A stretch of DNA of 64,000 nucleotides from Leifsonia sp. Root227. GTDB lineage: Bacteria; Actinomycetota; Actinomycetes; Actinomycetales; Microbacteriaceae. Below the pieces are notes generated by a model. That model was not told the DNA's origin, did not search any database, and saw only the letters and a program-made list of their open reading frames with translations. The position numbers were made by a program, and so were the translations under genes. Where the stretch lies: the NCBI RefSeq assembly GCF_001428745.1, contig NZ_LMIO01000003.1:248001-312000 (forward strand), given 5' to 3'. Shown piece after piece: positions 1 through 8,028 of the stretch; within the stretch, counting starts at the first letter, position 1; every line of letters starts with the position of its first letter.

Positions 1-992
1 GCCTGACGATCAGCGTCGCGGTGCACTCCACGATCCTCGGCCCTGCGCTCGGCGGATGCCGTGTCTGGACGTACGACTCCTGGGCAGAGGCGGTGGCCGA
101 CTCGCTGCGCCTCGCGGAGGGCATGACGCTCAAGAACGCCGCGGCAGGGCTCAACCGCGGCGGAGGCAAGACCGTCGTCTACCTCCCGCGCGGGACCGTG
201 CTGACGAACGAGCAGCGCTACGAGCTGATGCTCGACCTCGGCGATGCCGTGGAGAGCCTCGGTGGCGCATACATGACCGCTGAGGACGTCGGCACCTCCG
301 CAGAGGACATGTCGATCGTGTCCACCCGCACCGCGCACGTGTGCGGCCTGCCGTCCTCCGAGGGCGGCGTCGGGGAGCCGAGCGACGCGACCGCCGCCGG
401 GGTGTACGCCGGGCTCCTCTCCACGCTGGAGCGTGCGTTCGGCACCCGTTCCGTCGCGGGTCGTCGCGTGACCGTGCTCGGGCTCGGCCACGTCGGCTCG
501 ATCATCGCGATGCGACTGGCGAGCGAGGGAGCGCTCCTCACGGTCACTGACGTCAACCCGGCGAAGCGGGCGCTGGCGGATGCGCTCGGCGCACGCTGGG
601 TGGAGCCCTCCGAGGCGCACACCGTCGAAGGCGACCTGTTCGTCCCAGCGGGCGTCGGCGGGGTCCTGACCGACAGCGTGATCGACGAGCTGCGCGTGAA
701 GGCCGTCGTCGGCCCCGCGAACAACCAGCTCGCCCACCGCTCCGGGGCGGAGCGTCTGGCAGCGCGCGGCATCCTGTGGGCGCCCGACTTCGTGGTCAAC
801 GCCGGCGGTGTGATCTTCCTGTCGATGATGAACGAGGAGGATGCGTCGGCGGAAGCGACCCAGGAGAGGGTCGAGCGGATCGGGGACACGGTCACCGAGA
901 TCTTCGCCGTCGCGGACGAGCGAGGGATCACCACGCTGGAGGCCGCAGAGGAGATCGCGCTCGCGCGCCTCCGCGAGCCAGCTAACGCATAG
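1..992 (+). CDS. Leucine/valine-type amino-acid dehydrogenase, 5' truncated by the window edge
   Basis: NAD-dependent oxidative deamination of a branched-chain (or Phe) amino acid to the 2-oxo acid and ammonia. The reading frame is already open at base 3 and continues in-frame through LTISVAVHSTILGPALGG, so the GTG at 21 is not the start; roughly 30-35 residues are missing compared with ~360-residue leucine dehydrogenases. The catalytic lysine motif MTLKNAAAGLN and the glycine-rich GGGKTVV are present, followed by the Rossmann motif GLGHVGS and the late VNAGGVI substrate-domain motif. The stop TAG is at 990-992. The exact substrate (Leu, Val or Phe) cannot be told from the sequence. The next gene starts 25 bp downstream on the same strand. 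Confidence 0.9.
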   Translation, partial: LTISVAVHSTILGPALGGCRVWTYDSWAEAVADSLRLAEGMTLKNAAAGLNRGGGKTVVYLPRGTVLTNEQRYELMLDLGDAVESLGGAYMTAEDVGTSAEDMSIVSTRTAHVCGLPSSEGGVGEPSDATAAGVYAGLLSTLERAFGTRSVAGRRVTVLGLGHVGSIIAMRLASEGALLTVTDVNPAKRALADALGARWVEPSEAHTVEGDLFVPAGVGGVLTDSVIDELRVKAVVGPANNQLAHRSGAERLAARGILWAPDFVVNAGGVIFLSMMNEEDASAEATQERVERIGDTVTEIFAVADERGITTLEAAEEIALARLREPANA

Positions 993-1017
993 AAACGCTC
1001 AGATAGGGTTGGGTCTC

Positions 1018-2223
1018 ATGACGACTTCGTGGGGCCGCCGGCTCATCGCATCCGTGTCCGCTGCCGTCGCGGTGGGCGCTATCGCGTTCATCGCGGCGAC
1101 CTTCGTTCTGCTGGCCGCAAACCAGCTGAACGCAGCGGCGCTCGGAAGCATCACGCCGTACGTGATGTACAACGCGCTGGTCGCGCTGGTGCTCACCTTC
1201 GCCGCGGCGCTCCTCGGCGGCCTGATCCGCCGCTGGGTCTCCGTCATCACGGGAGTCGTCGTGGCGCTGGTGAGCGCCATGCTCGGCACGCTCGTGCTGT
1301 TCACCACGCTGAAGGTCGGGCTGTCCGGCGCGGTCTGGGAGCAGATCTTCCAGTCGCTCATCGGACTCAACCTGCCGTTCTGGCTGGCCGTCGCCATCGC
1401 CATCCCGACGGCTGGCTACGCCGTGTACCAGGCCATCGACGAGGGGTCTGCGTTCGGCACCGGGCTGAAGATCGCGCTCGTGCGCATCCCCGCCACCAAC
1501 CTGGCAGACGGCCTGGTCACCCACATCGACCGCGAAGCGATCGACGCGGAGCTCGCCGACAAGCAGTGGGATGCGTACGTCGCCGCCCTGTCGCAGGCCG
1601 GCTGGCAGACCGTCGAGGTCACGAGCGCTGACAACCTGGCCGACTCCGTCTTCGTCGAGGACACCGCCATCGTGTTCGGCGACACCGCCGTCATCAGCCT
1701 CCCCGGCGCGGACTCCCGCCGCGCGGAGACGCCGGGCACCGAAGCGGCGCTGCGCGCCCAGGGCCTGCGCATCGAACGCATCGAGGAGCCGGGCACGCTC
1801 GACGGCGGCGACGTCCTCAAGGTCGGCTCGACCGTCTACGTCGGTCGCGGCGGCCGCACCAACGCCGAGGGCATCCGCCAGCTCCGCGCGCTTGTCTCGC
1901 CGCTCGGCTACACCGTCGTCGCCGTGCCGGTGACCAAGGCGCTCCACCTCAAGACCGCGGTGACCGCCCTCCCGGACGGCACCGTGATCGGCTACGAGCC
2001 CCTGGTCGACAACACCAGCGTCTTCGAGCGCTTCCTGCCCGTTCCGGAGGCGCACGGCACCGCCGTCGTCGTCCTCTCCGACGACACCGTGCTGATGTCC
2101 TCGTCCGCACCGGCGTCGGTCGCGCTCATCGAGGACCTCGGATACACGGTCGTGCAGGTCGACATCAGCGAGTTCGAGAAGCTCGAGGGATGCGTGACCT
2201 GCCTCTCCATCCGCATCCGGTAG
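1018..2223 (+). CDS. ddaH: Membrane-anchored dimethylargininase (DDAH) fusion
   Basis: 401 residues. Residues ~1-145 hold about four hydrophobic segments (for example LIASVSAAVAVGAIAFIAA); the rest is a complete dimethylargininase domain that would hydrolyse methylarginines to citrulline and methylamines. Visible family motifs are GTLDGGDVL, LHLKT with the probable catalytic His310, and the terminal GCVTCLSIRI with the probable nucleophile Cys395. I start at the ATG at 1018 because an upstream in-frame extension to 841 lies wholly inside the preceding dehydrogenase and is arginine/serine-rich shadow sequence. Most characterised DDAHs are soluble and ~255 residues, so the membrane module is an addition. 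The physiological role is unknown; methylarginine scavenging or detoxification is inferred. Confidence 0.85.
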   Translation: MTTSWGRRLIASVSAAVAVGAIAFIAATFVLLAANQLNAAALGSITPYVMYNALVALVLTFAAALLGGLIRRWVSVITGVVVALVSAMLGTLVLFTTLKVGLSGAVWEQIFQSLIGLNLPFWLAVAIAIPTAGYAVYQAIDEGSAFGTGLKIALVRIPATNLADGLVTHIDREAIDAELADKQWDAYVAALSQAGWQTVEVTSADNLADSVFVEDTAIVFGDTAVISLPGADSRRAETPGTEAALRAQGLRIERIEEPGTLDGGDVLKVGSTVYVGRGGRTNAEGIRQLRALVSPLGYTVVAVPVTKALHLKTAVTALPDGTVIGYEPLVDNTSVFERFLPVPEAHGTAVVVLSDDTVLMSSSAPASVALIEDLGYTVVQVDISEFEKLEGCVTCLSIRIR

Positions 2224-2251
2224 CGCGGAGATAACGACTCTTCTTTCCCTC

Positions 2252-2281
2252 TTGTGTATTTGCTGTGCATCGTCATAGGCT
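2252..2281 (+). promoter_or_regulatory. Possible promoter of the ABC exporter leader
   Basis: TTGTGT at 2252-2257 and TAGGCT at 2276-2281, 18 bp apart, would start transcription near 2288, about 47 bp before the small leader ORF. The match to the -35 consensus is moderate, so this is a suggestion only. Confidence 0.3.
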
Positions 2282-2334
2282 GTAGGGCTGCCTAGGCGGC
2301 ATTACGTGAACGCATTCGGGCTAGGGAGGACGCC

Positions 2335-2427
2335 ATGACAACGACAGAGAACACACGAACCATGACCGGGTTCGGACTCGTCGCCGCCGTCGCTTATGCG
2401 TCCCCGGAGCCAGCCCCCGCCTGGTAG
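2335..2427 (+). CDS. Putative 30-residue leader peptide upstream of the ABC exporter
   Basis: A small ORF of 30 codons starts with MTTTENTRTMTGFG and ends SPEPAPAW followed by TAG. It has the best Shine-Dalgarno sequence in the region (AGGGAGGA at 2323-2330, four bases before the ATG), better than that of the large gene downstream. The stop codon lies in the loop of a hairpin (2419-2436) and two further hairpins separate it from the exporter start at 2612. The 388-bp gap 2224-2611 holds nothing else that looks coding. By analogy with ribosome-mediated attenuators of antibiotic resistance genes, a ribosome stalled here could alter folding of the leader. No homologue is recognised by eye, so the peptide could be fortuitous. 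Confidence 0.5.
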   Translation: MTTTENTRTMTGFGLVAAVAYASPEPAPAW

Positions 2428-2513
2428 GTCCCAGGCAGGACATGCTTCCCGGCTGACTGTCGTCGGCACGTCGCGCGGACCAACCATGGTTCGCGGAGTC
2501 CACCCTCGGTGGA
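2419..2513 (+). promoter_or_regulatory. Three consecutive hairpins in the exporter leader (candidate attenuator)
   Basis: Hairpin A pairs GCCTGG (2419-2424) with CCAGGC (2431-2436) around a loop containing the leader ORF stop codon. Hairpin B pairs CGCGGACC (2474-2481) with GGTTCGCG (2488-2495), one G-U pair. Hairpin C pairs TCCACC (2499-2504) with GGTGGA (2508-2513) around CTC. None is followed by a clear T-run, so control through translation or anti-terminator switching is as likely as simple termination. Regulation is inferred from architecture only. Confidence 0.5.
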
Positions 2514-2611
2514 ACTTACGTCTTTGACGACCCCGCACGACCTCTCAGCACGCTCAGAATCGGGTCAACGAGTGGCCCACGAAGCAATCACTACAAGAAA
2601 ACGGATCGATA

Positions 2612-4456
2612 ATGTCTGTCGCTGAAACTCATCAGCACCCCCCACAAAAAGAAACCAAGGCACGGCTCGGCACCGTGCGGACTCTGCTGCGCATCCTGCC
2701 GTTCGCCAAGTCGGCTGCACCGCGCATCCTGCTCGGCATGGTCGCCGCGCTTCTCGCCAGCCTGGTCGCGCTGAGCATCCCGCAGGTGCTTCGCTGGCTG
2801 GTCGACGGCCCGCTGTCGACGGGTGACTCCGCTTCGGTGTGGCCTGCCGCGCTGCTCGTGGTCGGCCTCGGCGCTGCGGAGGCCGTGTTCATCTCACTGC
2901 GCCGCTGGTTCGTGCTCACCCCGGGCACGCACGTCGAGGCGAAGATGCGCAACGGCCTGTACGAGAAGCTGCAGGACCTTCCTGTCGCGTTCCACGACCG
3001 CTGGCCGAGCGGCCAGTTGCTGTCGCGCGCCGTCAGCGACCTCGGTCTCATCCGACGCTGGCTGTCGTTCGGCATCGTGCTGCTCGTGGTCAACGTCGTG
3101 ACGATCGTCGTCGGCTTCGCCATCCTGATCAGCTGGAACTGGATCCTCGGCCTGATCTTCCTGGTCTGCTCGATCCCGCTGTGGATCTACGGGTTCATCT
3201 TCGAGGGCAAGTACTCGGTGATCGCCCGGCGCAGCCAGGACCAGGCGGGTGACCTGGCGACGGCCGTCGAGGAGTCGGTGCACGGCATCCGCGTGCTCAA
3301 GGCGTTCGGCCGAGGCAAGCACGCGCTCAAGCGCTTCGAGTCGCAGGCCGAAGAGCTGCGCGGCACGGAGATCGAGAAGGCGAAGGCGATCGCCGGCATC
3401 TGGCTCTGGCTGCTGCTGGTCCCGGATGTGGCGTTCGGCATCTGCCTGGTCGTCGGCGTCTGGCTGTCCTCTCAGGGGCAGCTCTCCGTCGGCGAGCTGG
3501 TGGCGTTCTTCGCCACGGCGACCGTGCTGCGGTTCCCCGTCGAGTCGATCGGGTTCCTGCTGTCGATGACCTTCGACACCCGCACGGCGGCCGACCGCTT
3601 CTTCGAGGTGATGGACGAGGTCAACACGATTCAGGACCCCGCAGAGCCGAAGAAGATCGCGAACCCGCGCGGAGAGCTCGTCTTCGACGACGTGCACTTC
3701 CGCTACCAGGACTCGCCGGAGCGCTTCCCCGACCTCCTCGACGGCATCGACCTCACGGTCGAGCCGGGGGAGACGATGGCGCTCGTCGGTCTGACCGGAT
3801 GCGGCAAGTCGACCCTCACGGCCCTCACCACCCGCCTGTACGACGTCACCGGCGGTTCGGTGCGCGTCGACGGCGTGGATGTGCGCGACCTCACCAGGTA
3901 CGACCTGCGCAAGAGCATCGCGATGGCGTTCGAGGATGCGACGCTTTTCTCCGCATCCGTGCGGGACAACGTGCTGCTCGGTCGCGACGACCTCGACCCG
4001 AACTCCGCCGAGGCGGAGCGCGTGCTGGCCGAGGCTGTCGAGATCGCCCAGGCCGGATTCGTCTACGAGCTCCCAGAGGGCCTGGAGACGAAGGTCGGCG
4101 AGGAAGGACTCAGCCTCTCCGGCGGTCAGCGTCAGCGCCTCGCGCTGGCACGCGCCGTCGCGGCGAACCCGTCCATCCTGGTGCTCGACGACCCGCTGTC
4201 GGCGCTCGACGTCGACACGGAAGCGCTTGTCGAGGCAGCGCTGCGCCGCGTGCTGGCCGCCACCACGGCCCTCGTCGTCGCCCACCGTCCGTCGACGGTG
4301 ATGCTGGCCGACAGGGTCGCCCTGCTGGAGAACGGCCGCATCACGGCGGTCGGCACCCACCACGAGCTCTTGGAGACGAACGAGCACTACAAGTTCGTCA
4401 TCTCGAGCCTCGAAGACGATGAGAACGAAGAGATCCTTCAGGAGGTGAACCTGTGA
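2612..4456 (+). CDS. ABC exporter subunit with degenerate catalytic site (LmrC/BmrC/TM287 type)
   Basis: 614 residues: N-terminal six-helix exporter domain (~residues 35-330) followed by an ATPase domain. Walker [10 protein letters not shown] is at ~393-401 and signature LSGGQ at ~502-506. Walker B reads [12 protein letters not shown], so the catalytic Glu is replaced by Asp527, the hallmark of the degenerate subunit in heterodimeric type IV exporters. The H-loop His is kept (VVAHRPST). Translation starts at ATG 2612 with only a weak Shine-Dalgarno sequence, after the hairpin-rich leader. The stop overlaps the partner gene by four bases. The family exports hydrophobic drugs or peptides from the cytoplasm; the substrate here is unknown. 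Confidence 0.92.
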   Translation: MSVAETHQHPPQKETKARLGTVRTLLRILPFAKSAAPRILLGMVAALLASLVALSIPQVLRWLVDGPLSTGDSASVWPAALLVVGLGAAEAVFISLRRWFVLTPGTHVEAKMRNGLYEKLQDLPVAFHDRWPSGQLLSRAVSDLGLIRRWLSFGIVLLVVNVVTIVVGFAILISWNWILGLIFLVCSIPLWIYGFIFEGKYSVIARRSQDQAGDLATAVEESVHGIRVLKAFGRGKHALKRFESQAEELRGTEIEKAKAIAGIWLWLLLVPDVAFGICLVVGVWLSSQGQLSVGELVAFFATATVLRFPVESIGFLLSMTFDTRTAADRFFEVMDEVNTIQDPAEPKKIANPRGELVFDDVHFRYQDSPERFPDLLDGIDLTVEPGETMALVGLTGCGKSTLTALTTRLYDVTGGSVRVDGVDVRDLTRYDLRKSIAMAFEDATLFSASVRDNVLLGRDDLDPNSAEAERVLAEAVEIAQAGFVYELPEGLETKVGEEGLSLSGGQRQRLALARAVAANPSILVLDDPLSALDVDTEALVEAALRRVLAATTALVVAHRPSTVMLADRVALLENGRITAVGTHHELLETNEHYKFVISSLEDDENEEILQEVNL

Positions 4457-6267
4457 GCACCGCAACCGTATTGGGAGTCGAGGGCGAAGAGCGCAACGAC
4501 TTCACCAAGGCGGAGAGCAAGCAGATCCGCAAGCGCTCCCTGCGCCTGCTCGGGTCGCTGATGCGTCCCCTGCGTCTGCGTCTGATCCTGACGGCGGCCG
4601 TCGTCGTGGTCAGCACCGCGGGCCAGGTGGCCGGTCCGGCGATCATCGCGTTCGGTATCGACAACGGCCTGCCGGCCCTGCTCAAGCAGGACTGGTTCCC
4701 GTTGGCGGCCGCCGGCATCGCATACCTGTTCACCGGCATCATCGGCGCCGTGCTGATCGCCTGGTACACCGTGCTCAGCGCGCGGATCAGCCAGGCGATC
4801 CTGATCGACCTGCGCAAGCGGGTGTTCCTGCACACGCAGAAGCTCTCGCTGGAGTTCCACGAGTCGTACACGTCCGGCCGGATCATCTCGCGCCAGACGA
4901 GCGACCTCGACTCGATCCGCGAACTGCTCGACTCGGGCATCAACCAGCTCGTGCAGGGCTTCCTGTACATGCTGTTCATCGCCATCGCGCTGTTCTCTCT
5001 CGACTGGGTGAGCGGCGTGGTGCTGGTGTGCTCTCTGGTGCCGCTGTACTTCCTGACCCGCTGGTTCCAGAAGCGCTCGCAGTCGTTGTTCCGCATCTCG
5101 CGGGTGGCGTCGGCGAAGCTGATCGTGCAGTTCGTCGAGACGATGACGGGCATCCGCGCCGTCAAGGCGTTCCGCAAGGAGAAGCGCAACGAGAAGGAGT
5201 TCGGCGGTCTCGTCGAGGACTACCGGGACGTCAACGCCCGCGTCATCCAGTTGTTCGGGATCTTCGATCCGGGGCTCGTGATGATCGGAAACGTCACGGT
5301 CGGCGTCGTGCTGCTCGTCGGCGGATTCAGGGTGGCCGACGGCCAGCTCGCCATCGGTGTGCTCCTCGCCGCGCTGCTCTACACGCGTCGCTTCTTCGAC
5401 CCGATGGAGGAGATGGCGATGTTCTACAACTCCTACCAGTCGGCAGCGGCGGCACTGGAGAAGATCTCCGGTGTCCTGGAGGAGGAGCCGTCGGTTCCCG
5501 ATCCTGTGCAGGCTGTCGACCTGTGGGATGCGAGAGGCGATGTCCGTTTCGACGAGGTCACGTTCGCGTACAAGCGCGACAGGGTGATCCTGCCCAACTT
5601 CAGCCTGGACATCCCGGCCGGGCAGACGATCGCGCTCGTCGGATCGACAGGTGCAGGCAAGTCGACGCTGGCGAAGCTCATCTCCCGGTTCTACGACCCG
5701 AGCGACGGCTCCGTCACGCTCGACGGCGTCGACCTGCGCGACCTCCACCCGAAGGATCTCCGCAGGGCGATCGTGATGGTGACCCAGGAGGCGTACCTGT
5801 TCAGCGGGTCCGTCGCCGACAACATCGCGCTCGGGAAGCCGGACGCGTCGAGGGACGAGATCGTCTCCGCGGCGCGCGCTGTCGGCGCCGACGAGTTCAT
5901 CCAGGGTCTGCCGAACGGCTACGACACCGATGTGAACAAGCGCGGAGGACGCGTGTCGGCCGGTCAGCGTCAGCTAATCTCGTTCGCGCGGGCGTTCCTG
6001 GCGAACCCGGCCGTGCTCATCCTGGATGAGGCGACCAGCTCGCTCGACATCCCGAGTGAACGCCTGGTTCAGGATGCGCTGCAGACGCTGCTCGCGGATC
6101 GCACCGCTGTGATCATCGCCCACCGCCTGTCCACTGTCGCGATCGCGGACAGGGTGCTGGTGATGGAGCATGGCGCGATCGTCGAGGACGGCACGCCTGC
6201 CGACCTCATCGCCGGGACGGGCCGGTTCGCGCAGTTGCACGCAGCGTGGAGGGATTCGCTGGTGTGA
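4453..6267 (+). CDS. ABC exporter partner subunit (LmrD/BmrD/TM288 type)
   Basis: 604 residues, six-helix domain then ATPase. Walker [10 protein letters not shown] at ~397-405; Walker [11 protein letters not shown] keeps the catalytic Glu526; the signature is VSAGQRQ (~501), not LSGGQ. This is exactly complementary to the upstream subunit: Walker sites of the first plus this altered signature form the degenerate site, while this Walker B plus the first subunit's LSGGQ form the active site. GTG at 4453 overlaps the upstream TGA as GTGA and is preceded by a strong GGAGGTGA (4441-4448), indicating coupled, stoichiometric synthesis. The end of the gene carries an 18-bp tandem duplication. Confidence 0.92.
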   Translation: MSTATVLGVEGEERNDFTKAESKQIRKRSLRLLGSLMRPLRLRLILTAAVVVVSTAGQVAGPAIIAFGIDNGLPALLKQDWFPLAAAGIAYLFTGIIGAVLIAWYTVLSARISQAILIDLRKRVFLHTQKLSLEFHESYTSGRIISRQTSDLDSIRELLDSGINQLVQGFLYMLFIAIALFSLDWVSGVVLVCSLVPLYFLTRWFQKRSQSLFRISRVASAKLIVQFVETMTGIRAVKAFRKEKRNEKEFGGLVEDYRDVNARVIQLFGIFDPGLVMIGNVTVGVVLLVGGFRVADGQLAIGVLLAALLYTRRFFDPMEEMAMFYNSYQSAAAALEKISGVLEEEPSVPDPVQAVDLWDARGDVRFDEVTFAYKRDRVILPNFSLDIPAGQTIALVGSTGAGKSTLAKLISRFYDPSDGSVTLDGVDLRDLHPKDLRRAIVMVTQEAYLFSGSVADNIALGKPDASRDEIVSAARAVGADEFIQGLPNGYDTDVNKRGGRVSAGQRQLISFARAFLANPAVLILDEATSSLDIPSERLVQDALQTLLADRTAVIIAHRLSTVAIADRVLVMEHGAIVEDGTPADLIAGTGRFAQLHAAWRDSLV

Positions 6268-6297
6268 TCGCAGCATTCTGTGTGATCGCAGCGTTCT
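6262..6297 (+). repeat. 18-bp tandem duplication at the exporter stop codon
   Basis: GTGTGATCGCAGCATTCT (6262-6279) is followed directly by GTGTGATCGCAGCGTTCT (6280-6297), one mismatch. The first copy contains the TGA stop of the exporter gene; the second lies entirely outside coding sequence. It looks like a recent slippage duplication. Confidence 0.85.
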
Positions 6298-6312
6298 GAA
6301 CGACGCGGTTCC

Positions 6313-6346
6313 GGTGGGGGAAGCGGCAGCTGCCGCTTCCCCCACC
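6313..6346. terminator. Bidirectional terminator between convergent genes
   Basis: A perfect 34-bp palindrome with arms GGTGGGGGAAGCGGCAG and its complement lies between the convergent ABC exporter and decarboxylase-like genes. It can fold on either strand; no T-run follows, as is common in actinobacteria. Confidence 0.75.
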
Positions 6347-6375
6347 GCCGTGTGAGGCGGGAGAGGGGTTGAAGT

Positions 6376-7485
6376 TCAGCCCGCCGTCGACCCGGTCGAG
6401 TTTCCGCGCTGAGCGCCCCGGAGGATGCGGTGCCCACCGGTGGCGACCGCGCGGAAGAAGGGGAAGCGCAGCAGTGGGTGCGGCTGGTCGCCCTCGACCA
6501 GGATCGCGACCTCCGCCCCAGCGTCGATGCACTCGCTGGCGGTGAACGGGTCGACGTCGTGCTCGACCGTGCCGCCGATGATCGTGATGCAGCCAGCGGT
6601 CACCGCGAGTCCTGCCGACGCCGTGATCGCGACGCGGGAGCTGCCAGGTGCGACGATCGCGCGGATCGCTCGCGCCAGCTCCGCCCGCTCGCCGGGACGC
6701 CTGGCGGCCCGCCCTGGGAAGCCGTCGCCCAGGTCGATGACGTCGAGGCGCGCTCCTGTCGCCGCTCGCACATCGGCCATCACAGCGGCCGTCCTGGCGA
6801 TCGCGGCCACATAGTCCTGGCAGGCGGCTCCCGGCCGCGTGCTCAGCGAGAACCCGGCGACGCGGACGCCGAGGGCGGCGGCGTCGCGGACGATGCGGTG
6901 CGCATCCCGTGCTGGCACTCCGCGGGGTGCGACGTGCGCCGCCCGCGGAGGAGTGTGGGGCTGCAACCGCACCACGAGGTCGAGGTCGTGCGGTGCCGAG
7001 GCGAACTTCTCGACGTCCGCCGGTCCGTCGACGACGAACCGGCGGACGCCGGCGTTATACGCGGCGAGCACCTCGTGGGGATGCGTCGCGGCCGTCGCGT
7101 GCAGCACACGCCGCAGGTCGGTCTGCGACGCCGTCAACGCGGCGAGGGCGCCATCGTGCGCGGCGACGAACGAGCCGCCCGACTCCGCGATGGCCGCGAT
7201 CAGCGCGGGATGCGCGAGCGCGCTCACGTCGTAGTGCACCTCGACGCTGGGGAACGCCTCCCGCAGCGCCCTGTACTGCCGCGCTGCGCGGGCGACGTCG
7301 ATCACGACGAGCGGCAGGCTGTGCCGCGCCACGAGGTCCTCGATGTCGAGATCGAATTCGACCGCGGCCGTCTCGTCCACTCCGCTGTGCGTGCCCGCCG
7401 TTCTGTCCATGTCCACCCCCGCAGCCGGCGGCGCGCCTTCGGGTGACGCGCCGTTCGACCGTGCGGGTCGGGTTGCGGTGAACAT
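6376..7485 (-). CDS. Ornithine-decarboxylase-fold (group IV PLP) protein lacking the PLP lysine, predicted pseudoenzyme
   Basis: 369 residues. The order of motifs follows ornithine/diaminopimelate decarboxylases: HYDVSALAHPALIAAI replaces the usual Y-A-V-K-x-N motif (Lys becomes Ser), GFSLSTR replaces SFHVGS, DLGDGFPG replaces DIGGGFPG, and the E-P-G-R phosphate motif and the distal C-D motif are eroded. The whole protein has a single lysine (VEKFAS), not at the PLP position, so no internal aldimine looks possible. Start ATG 7485 is backed by GAGGAG about seven bases upstream. A large leader hairpin (7509-7565) precedes it, and it diverges from a two-component system. It may be a PLP-free regulator, an antizyme-inhibitor-like protein or a protein in decay; there is no frameshift, which favours a maintained function. 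Confidence 0.75.
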   Translation of the reverse strand: MFTATRPARSNGASPEGAPPAAGVDMDRTAGTHSGVDETAAVEFDLDIEDLVARHSLPLVVIDVARAARQYRALREAFPSVEVHYDVSALAHPALIAAIAESGGSFVAAHDGALAALTASQTDLRRVLHATAATHPHEVLAAYNAGVRRFVVDGPADVEKFASAPHDLDLVVRLQPHTPPRAAHVAPRGVPARDAHRIVRDAAALGVRVAGFSLSTRPGAACQDYVAAIARTAAVMADVRAATGARLDVIDLGDGFPGRAARRPGERAELARAIRAIVAPGSSRVAITASAGLAVTAGCITIIGGTVEHDVDPFTASECIDAGAEVAILVEGDQPHPLLRFPFFRAVATGGHRILRGAQRGNSTGSTAG

Positions 7486-7508
7486 GGCCTTTCTCCTCGC
7501 TCTGTTCT

Positions 7509-7565
7509 GCCGACCAGGGGATGCCGTTCGTCGGGCCGTGCGGCATCCCTCGGGTTCTGGTCGGC
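7509..7565 (-). promoter_or_regulatory. Large two-part stem-loop in the leader of the decarboxylase-like gene
   Basis: GCCGACCAG (7509-7517) pairs with CTGGTCGGC (7557-7565), and the adjacent GGGATGCCG (7518-7526) pairs with CGGCATCCC (7541-7549), giving 18 perfect base pairs with a 7-nt bulge and a 14-nt loop. It ends about 24 nt before the decarboxylase-like start codon on the minus strand, close to the ribosome binding site. An attenuator or ligand-binding leader is possible; a double operator at DNA level is the alternative. Confidence 0.5.
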
Positions 7566-7664
7566 GTACTCACATGCTGGCCCTGGCCGCCGTGACCCAC
7601 ATCCGGGGGTCCACCCCATTCGTTTGCGTGGGGGCACGGATGCCTTGTGGGCCATCGTTCGGCG

Positions 7665-8024
7665 ATGATGGTGGACATGTGCCTCCGTGTTGTGATCGTC
7701 GACGACCACGCGCGTTTCCGTGCACAGGCGGCCGAGCTGCTGAAGCTCGAGAAGTTCACCGTGGTCGGAGACGCCGACACGGGAGCGCGCGGCGTCGAGC
7801 TGAGCCGCCGCCTCACCCCCGACCTGGTGCTGCTCGACATCGCGCTGCCGGACACCAGCGGGTTCGAGCTCGTGTCCGCCATGCACGCGACAGGAGCCGC
7901 CGTCGTGCTCACCTCCAGCCGCTCCGTGCGCGACTACGGACACCGCGTCGCCGACAGCGGGGCAGAGGGATTCATCAGCAAGGCAGAACTGACCGGCGAG
8001 GCGATTCGCAGCCTGCTAAGGTAA
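7665..8024 (+). CDS. Stand-alone receiver-domain response regulator
   Basis: About 119 residues comprising one CheY-like receiver and no output domain. Acidic pocket IVDDH, phospho-acceptor in LVLLDIALPD, switch Ser/Thr in VVLTSS and conserved Lys in GFISK are all present. ATGs at 7665, 7668 and 7677 are all possible; I use 7665, which sits six bases after CATCGT, a reasonable -10 for a leaderless message, and no start has a good Shine-Dalgarno. Its stop is four bases before the next regulator, with the kinase after that, so all three are probably co-transcribed. It may act as a phosphate sink or protein-binding partner for the same kinase. Confidence 0.85.
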   Translation: MMVDMCLRVVIVDDHARFRAQAAELLKLEKFTVVGDADTGARGVELSRRLTPDLVLLDIALPDTSGFELVSAMHATGAAVVLTSSRSVRDYGHRVADSGAEGFISKAELTGEAIRSLLR

Positions 8025-8028
8025 GCGC

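Noticed and set aside
841..1017. N-terminal extension of the dimethylargininase by 59 codons
   Set aside because: It overlaps the dehydrogenase coding region in another frame and reads as Arg/Ser-rich shadow; the hydrophobic module starts properly at 1018.
2302..2538. 78-codon minus-strand ORF in the exporter leader
   Set aside because: No ribosome binding site or recognisable domain and antisense to the better-supported leader ORF.
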